Made by a program: the position numbers and the translations under genes
NCBI GenBank assembly: GCA_022792175.1
Contig: JAAWAN010000029.1
Coordinates: forward strand, 1 to 64,000
Length of the DNA: 64,000 bases
Source: Provencibacterium sp.
GTDB lineage: Bacteria; Bacillota; Clostridia; Oscillospirales; Ruminococcaceae
Direction of reading: 5' to 3'
Part shown: one piece after another, positions 42,249 to 50,798 of the stretch
Layout: every line of letters starts with the position of its first letter
Numbering within the stretch: position 1 is the first letter of the stretch
Notes under the pieces: generated by a model
Told to the model about the DNA's origin: nothing
Seen by the model: the letters and a program-made list of their open reading frames with translations, nothing else
The model's database searches: none

Positions 42249-43382
42249 TCAGCTCTCCTTGACCACCTGGCGAACGGCGCGCAGCAGCCCATCCGCCTGC
42301 ATGGCTGTATTGAAAGCGCCGATGCCGATGCGTGCTGTCCCGGTTTCAAGGGTTCCCATCGTTTCATGCGCCAGCGGGCTGCAGTGAAAGCCCCCGCGCA
42401 GTGCATATCCCAGCTCCCCCAGCCGTCCGGCCGCCGCTTCCCCGCTCATTCCCTCAATGCCGAAGGAGAGCACTGGCAGCCGGGGGTGGTTATAAAGCAC
42501 GACCCCCTTTATCCCGGAAAGGCCTTTATGCAGCCGCTCCAGCAGCCCCATCTCCTCCCGGTAGATGCGCGGGACGGTGTGCTGCCGGACAAAGCGCAGT
42601 CCGCCGGTAAGCCCGGCAATCCCGGTGGTGTTCACCGTTCCCGCCTCCAGCCGGTCCGGAAGGAAGGGGGGCATATCCGGCTCCAGCGAAAGGCTCCCCG
42701 AGCCGCCCTCCAGAAGCGTTTGCAGCTCGGTATCTCCTCCCACGAGCAGAGCGCCGAGCGCCGTCGGCGCATACAGCCCCTTGTGGCAGGCTAGGCAGAT
42801 GAAATCTGCCGGCAGCTGCCGGCAGTCTATCGGCAGCACCCCTGCCGTCTGCGCGGCATCGAGCAGAAAGAGCGCGCCGTTTTCGTGCGCGAGCGCACAG
42901 ATTTTTTCCACCGGCTGAACCGTGCCGAAAACGTTGGAGCCATGTACGCAGCAGATAAGCCGGGTATTCGGGCGAATGAGCGCGCGAAAGTTTTCCACCG
43001 TTTTTTCCGGGCTGTCAATTTCCACACGGGCGATGTCATACCGGCAGATTCCTGCCCGCTGCAGCGCCTCCACCGGCCGGCGGACCGAGTTGTGCTCCAT
43101 GCTGGAGATGATGACATGATCCCCCTCCCGCACTGCTCCCTTGATGGCCTGATTGGCCGCCTGGGTGCAGTTGAGGGTAAAAACCACCCTTTCCGGCGCC
43201 TGTATCCCCAGCAGCTGTGCGAGCTGCTCGCGCGCGCGATAGACCATTTGCGCTGTTTCCAGCGCCATTTTGTGCCCGCCTCTTCCCGGATTGGCCCCAT
43301 AGCGGGTGAAAGCGACGTTTGCCGCTTCCACGGTCATACGGGGCTTCGGAAAGGAGGTGGCCGCATTATCAAAATACACCAT
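42249..43382 (-). CDS. Cysteine desulfurase-like aminotransferase class V
   Basis: 377 aa, fold type I PLP enzyme of the NifS/IscS group (the TIGR01977-like branch often linked to DUF3343). VYFDNAATSFPKP is the N-terminal motif, SSMEHNSVRRP holds the catalytic His region, DAAQTAG precedes the PLP Lys in ACHKGLYAPTALG, and the C-terminal LRGGFHCSPLAH carries the Cys loop. It mobilises sulfur or selenium from Cys/Sec. ATG 43382 lies 67 bp after the DUF3343 gene, suggesting an operon for Se/S trafficking. Confidence 0.9.
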   Translation of the reverse strand: MVYFDNAATSFPKPRMTVEAANVAFTRYGANPGRGGHKMALETAQMVYRAREQLAQLLGIQAPERVVFTLNCTQAANQAIKGAVREGDHVIISSMEHNSVRRPVEALQRAGICRYDIARVEIDSPEKTVENFRALIRPNTRLICCVHGSNVFGTVQPVEKICALAHENGALFLLDAAQTAGVLPIDCRQLPADFICLACHKGLYAPTALGALLVGGDTELQTLLEGGSGSLSLEPDMPPFLPDRLEAGTVNTTGIAGLTGGLRFVRQHTVPRIYREEMGLLERLHKGLSGIKGVVLYNHPRLPVLSFGIEGMSGEAAAGRLGELGYALRGGFHCSPLAHETMGTLETGTARIGIGAFNTAMQADGLLRAVRQVVKES

Positions 43383-43449
43383 TTTACCATCATTCCTTTT
43401 TACATTGCAGCCTGTTTCCGAGCGCCTATGAGCTGTCCTGAATGAACGG

Positions 43450-43713
43450 CTACCGGCTATATGGGCCGCGCTGCGGCAGATCATCCGCAAGCGAAGCCAG
43501 CTTGATATTCTCGCGCTGCAGAATCTCCATCACCTGCATGCGGTTGACATTGGGGGCAAGATTCAGCGAATAGCCGCAGCTCTTCCCGCTGCGGTAGCGC
43601 TCATCCCGCCCGATCTGCGCGCGGATTCCCCGCGCACGCAGCGCATTCTGCGCCTTAATCGCATAGGTAATGGAGGTCAGCGGAATGCTCCATGTGTTCA
43701 TTTCGATGACCAT
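43450..43713 (-). CDS. DUF3343, putative Se/S carrier protein-like
   Basis: 87 aa (83 if the second ATG at 43701 is used). The first ATG is almost adjacent to AAAGGA, whereas the second has room, so 43701 may be real. ITYAIKAQNALRARGIRAQIGR and GKSCGYSLNLAPN match the DUF3343/PF11823 family, whose CGYS-type cysteine is proposed to carry sulfur or selenium. It is directly upstream of the cysteine desulfurase, the typical pairing. Confidence 0.8.
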   Translation of the reverse strand: MVIEMNTWSIPLTSITYAIKAQNALRARGIRAQIGRDERYRSGKSCGYSLNLAPNVNRMQVMEILQRENIKLASLADDLPQRGPYSR

Positions 43714-43772
43714 TCCTTTCTTCGGGTTTCCCCTTTCATTTTATGCGGTGCCATTCCTGCCGGTTCTTTCGG

Positions 43773-43855
43773 GGAAGAAAAAAAGCCGTCCCGCAGAATG
43801 CAGAAGATCTTCGGCCTTTTAAAGCACCTGGTCCTCTTTGCATCCTGCGGGACGG
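43773..43855 (-). terminator. GH3 gene terminator
   Basis: Minus-strand CCGTCCCGCAGGATGCA (43855-43839) pairs with TGCATTCTGCGGGACGG (43802-43786), followed by a CTTTTTTT tract. Confidence 0.85.
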
Positions 43856-43948
43856 TCCCGCTCAAAAGCTGTCTTTTTAAAGCCGGCTCAGAGAAGCTTC
43901 CGGCCGGATTTTTGTTTTTTCTGCGGCAGGCCCCTTTGGGCTCTTCGG

Positions 43949-46075
43949 CTACTTAACCACCCGAACGGTAACTTCCAGCGGTTTTTTCCCGGTCAGGGCG
44001 ATGCTACGGCCGTCCGGCTGGCTGCCTCCCACAAAAAGGGTGAAGCTGCCGGGACGGATAACCCGCTCTCCATTCGGCAAAACGATCGAGAAGGCGGCGG
44101 CGGGGACAGAAATGCTGACCTCCTTCTTCTCACCGGGCGCCAGCGTTACCCGGCAAAAGCCGCACAGGCTCCGGCAGGGGACGGGGACGCCGGCATCCTC
44201 AGCGCGGATGTAGACTTCCGCCACCTCATCCGCCAAAACGGAGCCGGTATTCTGAACGGTGACCGACAGCCGCATCCCCTCCCCGGGATGCAGGGTATCT
44301 GCCGACAGGGTCAGGCCACTGTAGTCAAACTGCGCATAGGAGAGGCCGAAGCCGAAGGGATAGAGGGGCTCCCCCTTAAAATACCGGTAGGTGCGGTTTT
44401 CCATCGAATAATCCAGAAAATCAGGCAGCTGCTCCTCGGACTGGTAGAAGGTCACCGGCAGGCGGCCGCTCGGAGAGAAGTCTCCAAAGAGCAGCCCGGC
44501 GAGCGCCGTTCCGCCGTGAGCGCCGCTGTACCAGGCCTGTATAATGGCCGCGCAGTGGGTATCGGCATACCGCAGATCCATCGCGCTGCCGGTGTTAACA
44601 ACGAGGATGACCGGCTTGCCTGTTTCGCAGACCGCCTGCAGCAGCCGCTCCTGCGGCTCGGGGAAGTGCAGGTCCTTTTTGTCGCCGCCGGCAAATGAAT
44701 TGCCGGTATCCCCCTCCTCGCCCTCAATGGTGGCATCGAGCCCCAGAACGAGGACCACCGCATCGGAATGCTCCGCCACCGAAACCGCCTCGCTCAGCCG
44801 GTCTTGCGGCAGGGCAAGGTCCTCGCAGCGGTCCTTATAAAGGTGGCAGCCCTCCGAATAGAGAATGCGGATATCCTCTCCCGCGCGGGCCCGGATGCCC
44901 TCGAGATTCGTGACATACTGCGAAGCGGTGCCGAAGTAGTTGCCGCGCAGAACATTTCTGCTGTCGGCATTCGGGCCGATGACGCCGAGCGTTTTAACGC
45001 CGGAAAGCGGCAGTATCCCGTTGTTTTTCAGCAGGACAAGCGATTTCTGGCTCATGCGCAGCGAAGCGGCATTGTGCGCCGGGGAGTCGTTTTCCAGATA
45101 GGAGATGCTGTCAAACGGGCAGTCGCTGTCAAACAGACCGAGCTTCATGCGGGTGGTGAAGAGATGCACCGCCGCCCGGCGGATTTCCTCCTCGCTGACC
45201 AGCCCCTCCTCGGCGGCGGAAAGCATGTGGATATAGGTGTTGCCGCAGTTGACATCGCATCCCTTTTTGAGCGCGAGCGCCGCCGACTCGGTGACCGTGT
45301 CGGTCACATGGTGGCGGGTATGGAAATCCCGTATCGCCCAGCAGTCGGAGACGAAGTGACCCCTAAATCCCCATTTTCCGCGCAGGATTTCCTCCATCAA
45401 AACGCTGTGCGCGCAGCAGGGCTCGCCGTTGGTGCGGTTATAGGCGCCCATCACCGCCTCCACCCCCGCCTCGGTCACGCAGGCCTCAAAGGCGGGCAGG
45501 TAGGTGTCCCACAAATCATGCGCATCCGCCGTGGCGTTAAACTCATGACGGATGGCCTCCGGCCCGGAATGAACGGCGAAATGCTTGGCGCAGGCGGCCG
45601 CCTTCATATATTCCCCGTCTCCCTGCAGGGCCCCAATAAAGGCGACGCCCAGGCGCGCCGTAAGAAAGGGGTCCTCCCCGAAGGTTTCCTGGCCGCGGCC
45701 CCAGCGCGGGTCACGGAAGATGTTGACATTCGGGCTCCAGAAGGTCAGTCCCTTATAGATATCGCGGTCTCCCTGCCCCGCCTGCGCATTATATTTAGCG
45801 CGCGCCTCGGTGGCGATGATGTCCGCCATTTCGGCGATTTCCTCTTCGTCAAACATCGCCGCAAGCCCGATCGACTGGGGGAACATGGTAGCCGTCCCCG
45901 CGCGGGCGACGCCATGCAGCGCCTCGTTCCACCAGTTGTAGCGGGGAATGCCCAGCCGCTCGATGGGGGGCGCATCATAGCGCAGCTGGGAGGCGGCCTC
46001 CTCGAGCGTCATCTGCGATACGAGCTGCTCTGCTCTTTTTTCGAATTCCTCTTGTCTCTGCTTGTAGCAGGTCAT
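43949..46075 (-). CDS. GH3 family glycoside hydrolase (beta-glucosidase/xylosidase)
   Basis: 708 aa. The N-terminal (beta/alpha)8 barrel spans about 20-310, with the nucleophile Asp in GHFVSDCWAI near residue 244. The alpha/beta sandwich (about 365-575, with DTGNSFAGGDKKDL near the acid/base region) and a fibronectin III-like C-terminus (about 600-700, YPFGFGLSYAQFDYS) complete the multi-domain GH3 layout. SPNVNIFRDPRWGRGQETFGEDP is the substrate-subsite motif. No signal peptide, so it acts on imported oligosaccharides. It lies 52 bp downstream of the VOC gene and they are probably cotranscribed. Confidence 0.95.
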   Translation of the reverse strand: MTCYKQRQEEFEKRAEQLVSQMTLEEAASQLRYDAPPIERLGIPRYNWWNEALHGVARAGTATMFPQSIGLAAMFDEEEIAEMADIIATEARAKYNAQAGQGDRDIYKGLTFWSPNVNIFRDPRWGRGQETFGEDPFLTARLGVAFIGALQGDGEYMKAAACAKHFAVHSGPEAIRHEFNATADAHDLWDTYLPAFEACVTEAGVEAVMGAYNRTNGEPCCAHSVLMEEILRGKWGFRGHFVSDCWAIRDFHTRHHVTDTVTESAALALKKGCDVNCGNTYIHMLSAAEEGLVSEEEIRRAAVHLFTTRMKLGLFDSDCPFDSISYLENDSPAHNAASLRMSQKSLVLLKNNGILPLSGVKTLGVIGPNADSRNVLRGNYFGTASQYVTNLEGIRARAGEDIRILYSEGCHLYKDRCEDLALPQDRLSEAVSVAEHSDAVVLVLGLDATIEGEEGDTGNSFAGGDKKDLHFPEPQERLLQAVCETGKPVILVVNTGSAMDLRYADTHCAAIIQAWYSGAHGGTALAGLLFGDFSPSGRLPVTFYQSEEQLPDFLDYSMENRTYRYFKGEPLYPFGFGLSYAQFDYSGLTLSADTLHPGEGMRLSVTVQNTGSVLADEVAEVYIRAEDAGVPVPCRSLCGFCRVTLAPGEKKEVSISVPAAAFSIVLPNGERVIRPGSFTLFVGGSQPDGRSIALTGKKPLEVTVRVVK

Positions 46076-46127
46076 GTAAACAACCCTTCCCTTCTTTATC
46101 TTCTGCGTTTTCTGCCGGCCGGAGCGC

Positions 46128-46553
46128 TCAGCCCCCGAGCCGGGCGTTCGCCTGCGCCTGCAGGCTCTCCGGGGGCAGCTGCATCAGCTCGATTTTATTT
46201 CCATCCGGATCATGCGTCCAGAACTGGATGCACTTTGATTTTCCGGTTTTAAGCCCGGTATCCATCGGTGCGCCTTTCGCTTTAAGCTCTTCGTAGGCCG
46301 CCTGCGCATCCGGCACCTCATAGCACATGTGGCAGTGGCCGATAAGGCCGTCCCCCTCCGGCGCCGGCTGGCTGCCGCCGTTAAAGATTTCGATGAACTG
46401 GCTGGGCGCCACATAAATATAGATGCATCCCAGCGACCCATCCAGGTTATACATCCGAAATGCCTCCTGCATCCCCAGCACATCGATATAGAATGCGGCG
46501 GTCGCTTCGGCATCCCGCGCGCGGATGGCCGGGTGGCCGATCCCTGTAACCAT
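46128..46553 (-). CDS. VOC family protein (lactoylglutathione lyase-like)
   Basis: 141 aa. It has the paired beta-alpha-beta-beta-beta modules of the vicinal oxygen chelate fold: GIGHPAIRARDAEATAAFY, EIFNGG, HMCYEVPDAQAAYEELKAKG and FWTHDPDGNKIELMQ (the final metal-ligand Glu). Ligands likely include His near residue 6, Glu near 60, His near 70 and Glu near 124. The substrate is unknown. It is first in a two-gene unit with GH3, transcribed from the promoter at 46635-46607. Confidence 0.9.
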   Translation of the reverse strand: MVTGIGHPAIRARDAEATAAFYIDVLGMQEAFRMYNLDGSLGCIYIYVAPSQFIEIFNGGSQPAPEGDGLIGHCHMCYEVPDAQAAYEELKAKGAPMDTGLKTGKSKCIQFWTHDPDGNKIELMQLPPESLQAQANARLGG

Positions 46554-46606
46554 GGGAACCCTTCCTTCCTGCCTTCCCCGGTAATTTTCCGGAGAGGATT
46601 TTCTTC

Positions 46607-46635
46607 ATTCTACCATTAAAAGGGCGGTTTGGAAA
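46607..46635 (-). promoter_or_regulatory. VOC-GH3 promoter
   Basis: Minus-strand TTTCCA (46635-46630) and TAGAAT (46612-46607), spacing 17 bp. Confidence 0.45.
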
Positions 46636-46662
46636 TACCCTGTTTTCTGTTTTGCCAAAGGC

Positions 46663-46691
46663 TTGCCAGTTCCCGGCAGAGATGCTATAAT
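46663..46691 (+). promoter_or_regulatory. Promoter of the coiled-coil gene
   Basis: TTGCCA (46663-46668) and TATAAT (46686-46691), spacer 17 bp, with an extended -10 (TGC). This is among the best sigma-A promoters in the window. Confidence 0.8.
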
Positions 46692-46713
46692 TTTTAGCAG
46701 AAGGGGAAGGCAG

Positions 46714-46788
46714 ATGAGGGACATGTTGAAGGCGGCGAAATATCAGTGGAAGAGCGGGAGCTTTTGCAGGCAATACTTTCGAAAATGA
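46714..46788 (+). CDS. Possible 24-aa leader peptide
   Basis: ATG 46714 follows AAGGGGAAGG by 3-4 nt and encodes 24 residues (MRDMLKAAKYQWKSGSF, then CRQYFRK). Its TGA overlaps an in-frame ATG of the coiled-coil ORF (46785) as ATGA. It begins about 16 nt after the predicted transcript start. Because the coiled-coil ORF's own GTG start (46746) lacks a good ribosome-binding site, translational coupling from this peptide is plausible. It may also be a chance frame. Confidence 0.35.
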   Translation: MRDMLKAAKYQWKSGSFCRQYFRK

Positions 46789-46973
46789 AAAGCTTTAAAG
46801 AAGAAACGAACGAACGCTTTGACAGGCTGGAGCAGGATATACACGCGCTGCAGGAAGACATGACCCTTGTAAAGCAGGATGTGAAAGAGACAAACTGGAA
46901 GGTCGATGTGCTGTATGACCGGGTGGATGGGCTGGATTTAAAGGTCCGGCACATAGACGGTAAGGTCCGCTGA
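46746..46973 (+). CDS. Small coiled-coil protein
   Basis: 75 aa from GTG 46746, or 62 aa from the ATG at 46785. Almost all of it is a heptad-rich alpha helix (KEETNERFDRLEQDIHALQE, TLVKQDVKETNWKVDVLYDR). Such short Glu/Lys coiled coils are common in Clostridia without known function. Neither start is fixed by a strong ribosome-binding site; the 46785 start could be coupled to the 24-aa leader ORF. It lies upstream of flagellin (257-bp gap) in the same direction but is likely a separate transcript. Confidence 0.6.
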   Translation: MEERELLQAILSKMKSFKEETNERFDRLEQDIHALQEDMTLVKQDVKETNWKVDVLYDRVDGLDLKVRHIDGKVR

Positions 46974-47093
46974 CCGGAAACCCCAAAAATAAATTTGCAG
47001 ATTTTTTATAAAGAGGCTTTAGTTTCCCGGCAAGGAAACGAATATGTAAAGTGAAGGCGGTTGAGAGATAAAAAGCCGCCACTCAAAAACAGG

Positions 47094-47177
47094 TTTCATT
47101 TCCCTGCCTGCACAGTGCGCGCAGTGTGGGCAGGGGATTGAAATAAATAAAAATTTTAAACACCCATATTCCGATAA
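47094..47177 (+). promoter_or_regulatory. Flagellin upstream region: hairpin and sigma-D-like -10
   Basis: An inverted repeat (ATTTCCCTGCC with GGCAGGGGATTGAAAT, 47097-47143) precedes an A/T-rich stretch and CCGATAA at 47171-47177, the -10 of flagellar sigma-D (sigma-28) promoters. TAAA boxes exist at 47148-47151 and 47157-47160 but neither has the canonical 14-16 nt spacing, so the promoter assignment is tentative. Confidence 0.4.
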
Positions 47178-47230
47178 ATTTCGGCACGGACTGCCGGGTT
47201 TGGGGTATGGCTGTAATGGAGGATTTTACT

Positions 47231-48043
47231 ATGGGTATGGTCGTTAGAAGCAATATCATGGCTATCAACGCTCACCGTCAGTTGAACATGAACAACAGCC
47301 AGGTTTCCAAGTCTCTTGAGAAGCTGTCTTCCGGTTACCGCATCAACCGTGCGGGCGATGACGCTGCCGGCCTTGCCATCAGCGAGAAGATGAAAGCGCA
47401 GATTAAAGGCCTTGAGACCGCTTCCCTCAACTGCCAGGACGGTATCTCCCTCATCCAGACGGCTGAAGGCGCGCTGACTGAGGTTCATGACATGCTCAAC
47501 CGTATGGTCGAGCTGGCCGGCCGCTCGGCGAACGGCACGATGTCCACCATTGACCGCCAGGCTCTGCAGAGCGAGGTTACTCAGCTTAACGCAGAAATCA
47601 CCCGCATTGCCGGCTCCACCAACTTCAACAAGATCAACCTTCTGGATGGCAGCCTCAATATCACCCTGCAGATTGGCGATACCGCTAGTCAGGTGCTGAC
47701 TGTTACTATTGCGAATGCGATGGATGCGGCTACCCTTGGCGTTGATGGTATTGATGTTGCGGGCGGCGATTCTGGTGCGATTGACACCATCAGAAGTGCC
47801 ATCAACACTGTTTCTACTACCAGAGGCTATCTCGGCGCACTGCAGAACCGTGTTGAGCACACCATCAACAACCTTGATGTCACCACCGAGAACATGAAGT
47901 CGGCTAACAGCCGTATTCGTGACACTGACATGGCCAAGATGATGATGGAATACACCCAGACCAACGTCATCACCCAGGCCGCTCAGGCGATGCTCGCGCA
48001 GGCCAATCAGCAGCCGCAGGGCGTTCTCCAGCTGCTTCAGTAA
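47231..48043 (+). CDS. Flagellin
   Basis: 270 aa short flagellin. The D0/D1 N-terminus (MGMVVRSNIMAINAHRQLN, ISEKMKAQIKGLETAS, DGISLIQTAEGAL) and C-terminus (RIRDTDMAKMMMEYTQTNV, QAAQAMLAQANQQPQGVLQLLQ) form the filament core and are well conserved. The central variable domain is very small (about 150-195), so D2/D3 are missing. Start ATG 47231 follows GGAGG by 8 nt. A terminator follows, then two large enzyme genes. The coding part near 47690-47780 uses more T-ending codons than neighbours. No other flagellar genes are in the window. Confidence 0.95.
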   Translation: MGMVVRSNIMAINAHRQLNMNNSQVSKSLEKLSSGYRINRAGDDAAGLAISEKMKAQIKGLETASLNCQDGISLIQTAEGALTEVHDMLNRMVELAGRSANGTMSTIDRQALQSEVTQLNAEITRIAGSTNFNKINLLDGSLNITLQIGDTASQVLTVTIANAMDAATLGVDGIDVAGGDSGAIDTIRSAINTVSTTRGYLGALQNRVEHTINNLDVTTENMKSANSRIRDTDMAKMMMEYTQTNVITQAAQAMLAQANQQPQGVLQLLQ

Positions 48044-48072
48044 TCTACCCAGCCTTATCAGAGAGCTTTCTG

Positions 48073-48112
48073 AAGCGGGCGGGCGGGGTTTTCCCGTCCG
48101 CCCGCTTTCTTT
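48073..48112 (+). terminator. Flagellin terminator
   Basis: A GC-rich 15-bp stem (48073-48087 with 48093-48107) with a TTTTC loop and CTTTCTTTG tail follows the flagellin stop. It may allow partial read-through to the next gene, 43 nt downstream. Confidence 0.8.
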
Positions 48113-48158
48113 GTATAAATAGATAAAACTACAAATTCCAGGGAGAGGAGTATCCCTT

Positions 48159-50759
48159 ATGCAGAACGAGCTTTGGGCACAGCAGTTTGGGGAGGCCCAG
48201 AAGATTTTGAAGGAGGGCCGGCTCAGCGAGGGCTGCCAGCGGCTGATGGCGCTATATAATCAGGGCTATAACCAGGAAACCATCTATCTCTGGCTTTATG
48301 AGCAGTCGGTCGAGCCGAACGACGAGGCTCTCGAGGAGATTTATGAAGAAAACAGGAAGCGGCTGGATGCGCTCTACCCCGAGTATTTCCTGCCGGCGCG
48401 CGCCCATCTGTTTTATCAGGCCTTCCCGCTGGAGGGTGGGGAGTTCGCCCTTTTTAATACGGTCAGCCGGAAATTTATCTATGAGAACCCGGACGAAGTG
48501 CAGCTGCTTCACCTGCTGATGCAGGCGGATACCCTTTCGGAGCCGCTGGAGGAAGAGCAGGAGGCTGTGCTGGCCGAGGCGCACAGACGGTATGTCGAGT
48601 TCGGGAAAAGCATTTATGATATTACCAACCGGCTGACGGACGCCATTAGCCAGCCCTCCCAGGAAATTTTCGATAAAATCGGACTCATCCGGGCCTACAA
48701 CCCTTATGATGAGCGGGATACGCTGCTCTATGGAAAGTATTACCTGCAAATAGGAGATTATAAGAAAGCGGAAGCTTTTTTAGAAGAATATATGCAGACC
48801 AACCAGCATAGCCTGGTGGCCATTGTGCTGACAACTCTTCTCTATAAGCAGCAGGGACGCAAGTTGGAGGAGGCACATTTGCTCTGCAAAATGCTGCTGA
48901 TGCAGGACAAAATTCTGGGCGAGGGCAGCGAAACCATTCTGAAAGAAAATCAGGAACGGCTGGAGGAGCTGAAAAAAGAACTGCCGGAAAAGGGGAATCT
49001 GGTAAACCTCTTTCCCTATATGGAAAATTTCCTCCTCTTCCCTGCTCAACGGCTGGAGATGCTTAATAAGAAATCGGTCAATGCCTGCGCAGCGGGAAAT
49101 TATGCTTTCCCCTATGAAGCAGATTTTAACAAATGGAATCAGTTTATCGGCCTGGCGGCAACTCCGGGCTTTGAGCTGCAGCTCGACCGCCTGCTCTATT
49201 TAATGCGGTCCGATATCCCGAACGAGTTTAACAATACGAAATTTAATGGCTGGAGCGATATCAAGCTGGATACCCGGCCCTCTAAAACCTATAGGCAGTG
49301 GAAAACGCCTCCCGGAAAGGCCCCGATGATTTATTCCATACTGGTGACCGGCGGCAAGCAGAAGCTGGAGGTAAAAACCGAGGGCAAAACCTACGAGGTC
49401 ACCTTCTCCCCCTACCTCTACCGCGATATGCGCCTCAAGCCGGGAACGGAAATTAAATCCGACCAGCCGTTTATTATGGCAAAGCCGGTGAAGCTGGGTC
49501 ACAGCCCGCGCCGCAAAAAGCTCTGCCTCAATATTTTCCTGGATGCCGGCTCCTACCAGTACCTGCGCAGCCAGGATTTTTCCTGTGCGCCGAACATCCG
49601 CGCTTTCTTTGAGAAGGGAATTATTTTTGACAACAATTATACGACCGGAGAGTACACCTGGCCGGTCTATCCAACCCTGATGACCGGCACCTATCTCCAC
49701 CGCAATCAGTTTTATCTCGATAAGTCCTATACGCGCCTTTCCAAAAATATTCCGACCCTGACCGACCGCTTCTCCAAAGAGGGATATTACTGCTTCGGCG
49801 AGTGCGCCAGCCTCAGCGGCGTTTCTACCCGGATTCTGCGCAGCTTTGATAAAATTCTCTCCCGCTCAAGCTATAACTATCTCTTCCAGGATATTGTCAG
49901 CGACCTCATCGACCAGCTGGAGAGCTACCGGGAGACAGACCAGTTCGTCTGGTTTTACAGCCTCGAGATGCACAAAATCTTTAACGAGCTGCTCTGCCCG
50001 CCGCAGGTACAGACACTGGAGCCCTTCGTTAAGGTCTATGGGGAAGAGGGCAATGAAAAAAATACTTCGAGCGTCCATCAGAAATACTCCTGGCGCAAAA
50101 CCCGGCAGTATCAGGAGCGCTGGAAGCATGCGGACTTCTGGCTGGGAGTGCTCTTTCGCTATATCGAGGAGCACTATAAGCCGGAGGAATATGTCATTAC
50201 CCTCTTCTCTGACCACGGGGTAACGGCAGTAGATAACGAGGAATTCCTCTTAAAGCCCAGCCACACCCGCAGCTGCTTTATGGTGCGGGGCGCGGGGGTG
50301 CCCGAGCGCGGCATTGTGCGCGATGAGATGACCAGTGCAGCGGACCTCTACCCCACCGTCTGCCATCTGGCCGGCGTGCCCTATGAACCGGAAAAGATTG
50401 ACGGAGTGCTCCCCAAAGCCTTCGGCGGTCCCGGTCGGGAATATGCCTATACCGAATCCCTTTTCCCCGGCCAGACCTACAAGCTGTGCGTGCGCGATTT
50501 AAAATATGAGCTGCGCTTTATCAGCGATGCCAAAGTCCTTTATGACGGGCATGTAAACCTGGATAAATATACCGCTACCCTGCTGGATCGGGAAACACTC
50601 AAAGAGATAGACGCTCCGGAGGAAAAAAAGCGCATGATGCGCGCTGCCTGGCAGCATGCAAATTGTATCCGCAGCCTGGATCCGCCGCCGCCCACCGGTG
50701 AGGAGCAGGCAAAGAGTGGGGAAAGTGCAGAAGACCTCAGCCAGGTGGCCAATCTTTAA
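48159..50759 (+). CDS. TPR-like / alkaline-phosphatase-superfamily enzyme with Thr nucleophile
   Basis: 866 aa, no signal peptide or transmembrane segment, so cytosolic. Residues 1-290 are helical with TPR-like repeats (LLYGKYYLQIGDYKKAEAFLE). Residues 300-440 are a linking beta region. Residues 455-760 are an alkaline-phosphatase/sulfatase fold: metal-site Asp462 (NIFLDAGS), nucleophile Thr500 (YTWPVYPTLMTG, with Thr at the place of the sulfatase Cys), Asp685-His686 (FSDHGV) and His702 (KPSHTR). Thr nucleophiles mark phospho- and phosphonotransferases or phosphodiesterases rather than sulfatases. The gene follows flagellin and precedes a nucleotidyltransferase/PLP fusion. I infer a protein-modifying transferase for flagellin; a hydrolase is the alternative. 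Confidence 0.8.
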   Translation: MQNELWAQQFGEAQKILKEGRLSEGCQRLMALYNQGYNQETIYLWLYEQSVEPNDEALEEIYEENRKRLDALYPEYFLPARAHLFYQAFPLEGGEFALFNTVSRKFIYENPDEVQLLHLLMQADTLSEPLEEEQEAVLAEAHRRYVEFGKSIYDITNRLTDAISQPSQEIFDKIGLIRAYNPYDERDTLLYGKYYLQIGDYKKAEAFLEEYMQTNQHSLVAIVLTTLLYKQQGRKLEEAHLLCKMLLMQDKILGEGSETILKENQERLEELKKELPEKGNLVNLFPYMENFLLFPAQRLEMLNKKSVNACAAGNYAFPYEADFNKWNQFIGLAATPGFELQLDRLLYLMRSDIPNEFNNTKFNGWSDIKLDTRPSKTYRQWKTPPGKAPMIYSILVTGGKQKLEVKTEGKTYEVTFSPYLYRDMRLKPGTEIKSDQPFIMAKPVKLGHSPRRKKLCLNIFLDAGSYQYLRSQDFSCAPNIRAFFEKGIIFDNNYTTGEYTWPVYPTLMTGTYLHRNQFYLDKSYTRLSKNIPTLTDRFSKEGYYCFGECASLSGVSTRILRSFDKILSRSSYNYLFQDIVSDLIDQLESYRETDQFVWFYSLEMHKIFNELLCPPQVQTLEPFVKVYGEEGNEKNTSSVHQKYSWRKTRQYQERWKHADFWLGVLFRYIEEHYKPEEYVITLFSDHGVTAVDNEEFLLKPSHTRSCFMVRGAGVPERGIVRDEMTSAADLYPTVCHLAGVPYEPEKIDGVLPKAFGGPGREYAYTESLFPGQTYKLCVRDLKYELRFISDAKVLYDGHVNLDKYTATLLDRETLKEIDAPEEKKRMMRAAWQHANCIRSLDPPPPTGEEQAKSGESAEDLSQVANL

Positions 50760-50798
50760 GCAGGAGCAACCCGGCGCATAAAAAGGAGAGACCAAAAA

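Noticed and set aside
47094-47143. CRISPR-like repeat ending in GGGGATTGAAAT before flagellin
   Set aside because: Only one copy exists, with no spacer array and no cas genes; it is an inverted repeat.
48159-50759. Calling the flagellin-adjacent enzyme a sulfatase
   Set aside because: The nucleophile position is Thr in YTWPVYPTLMTG, not the Cys/Ser that is converted to formylglycine, and there is no signal peptide or sulfatase-maturase neighbour.
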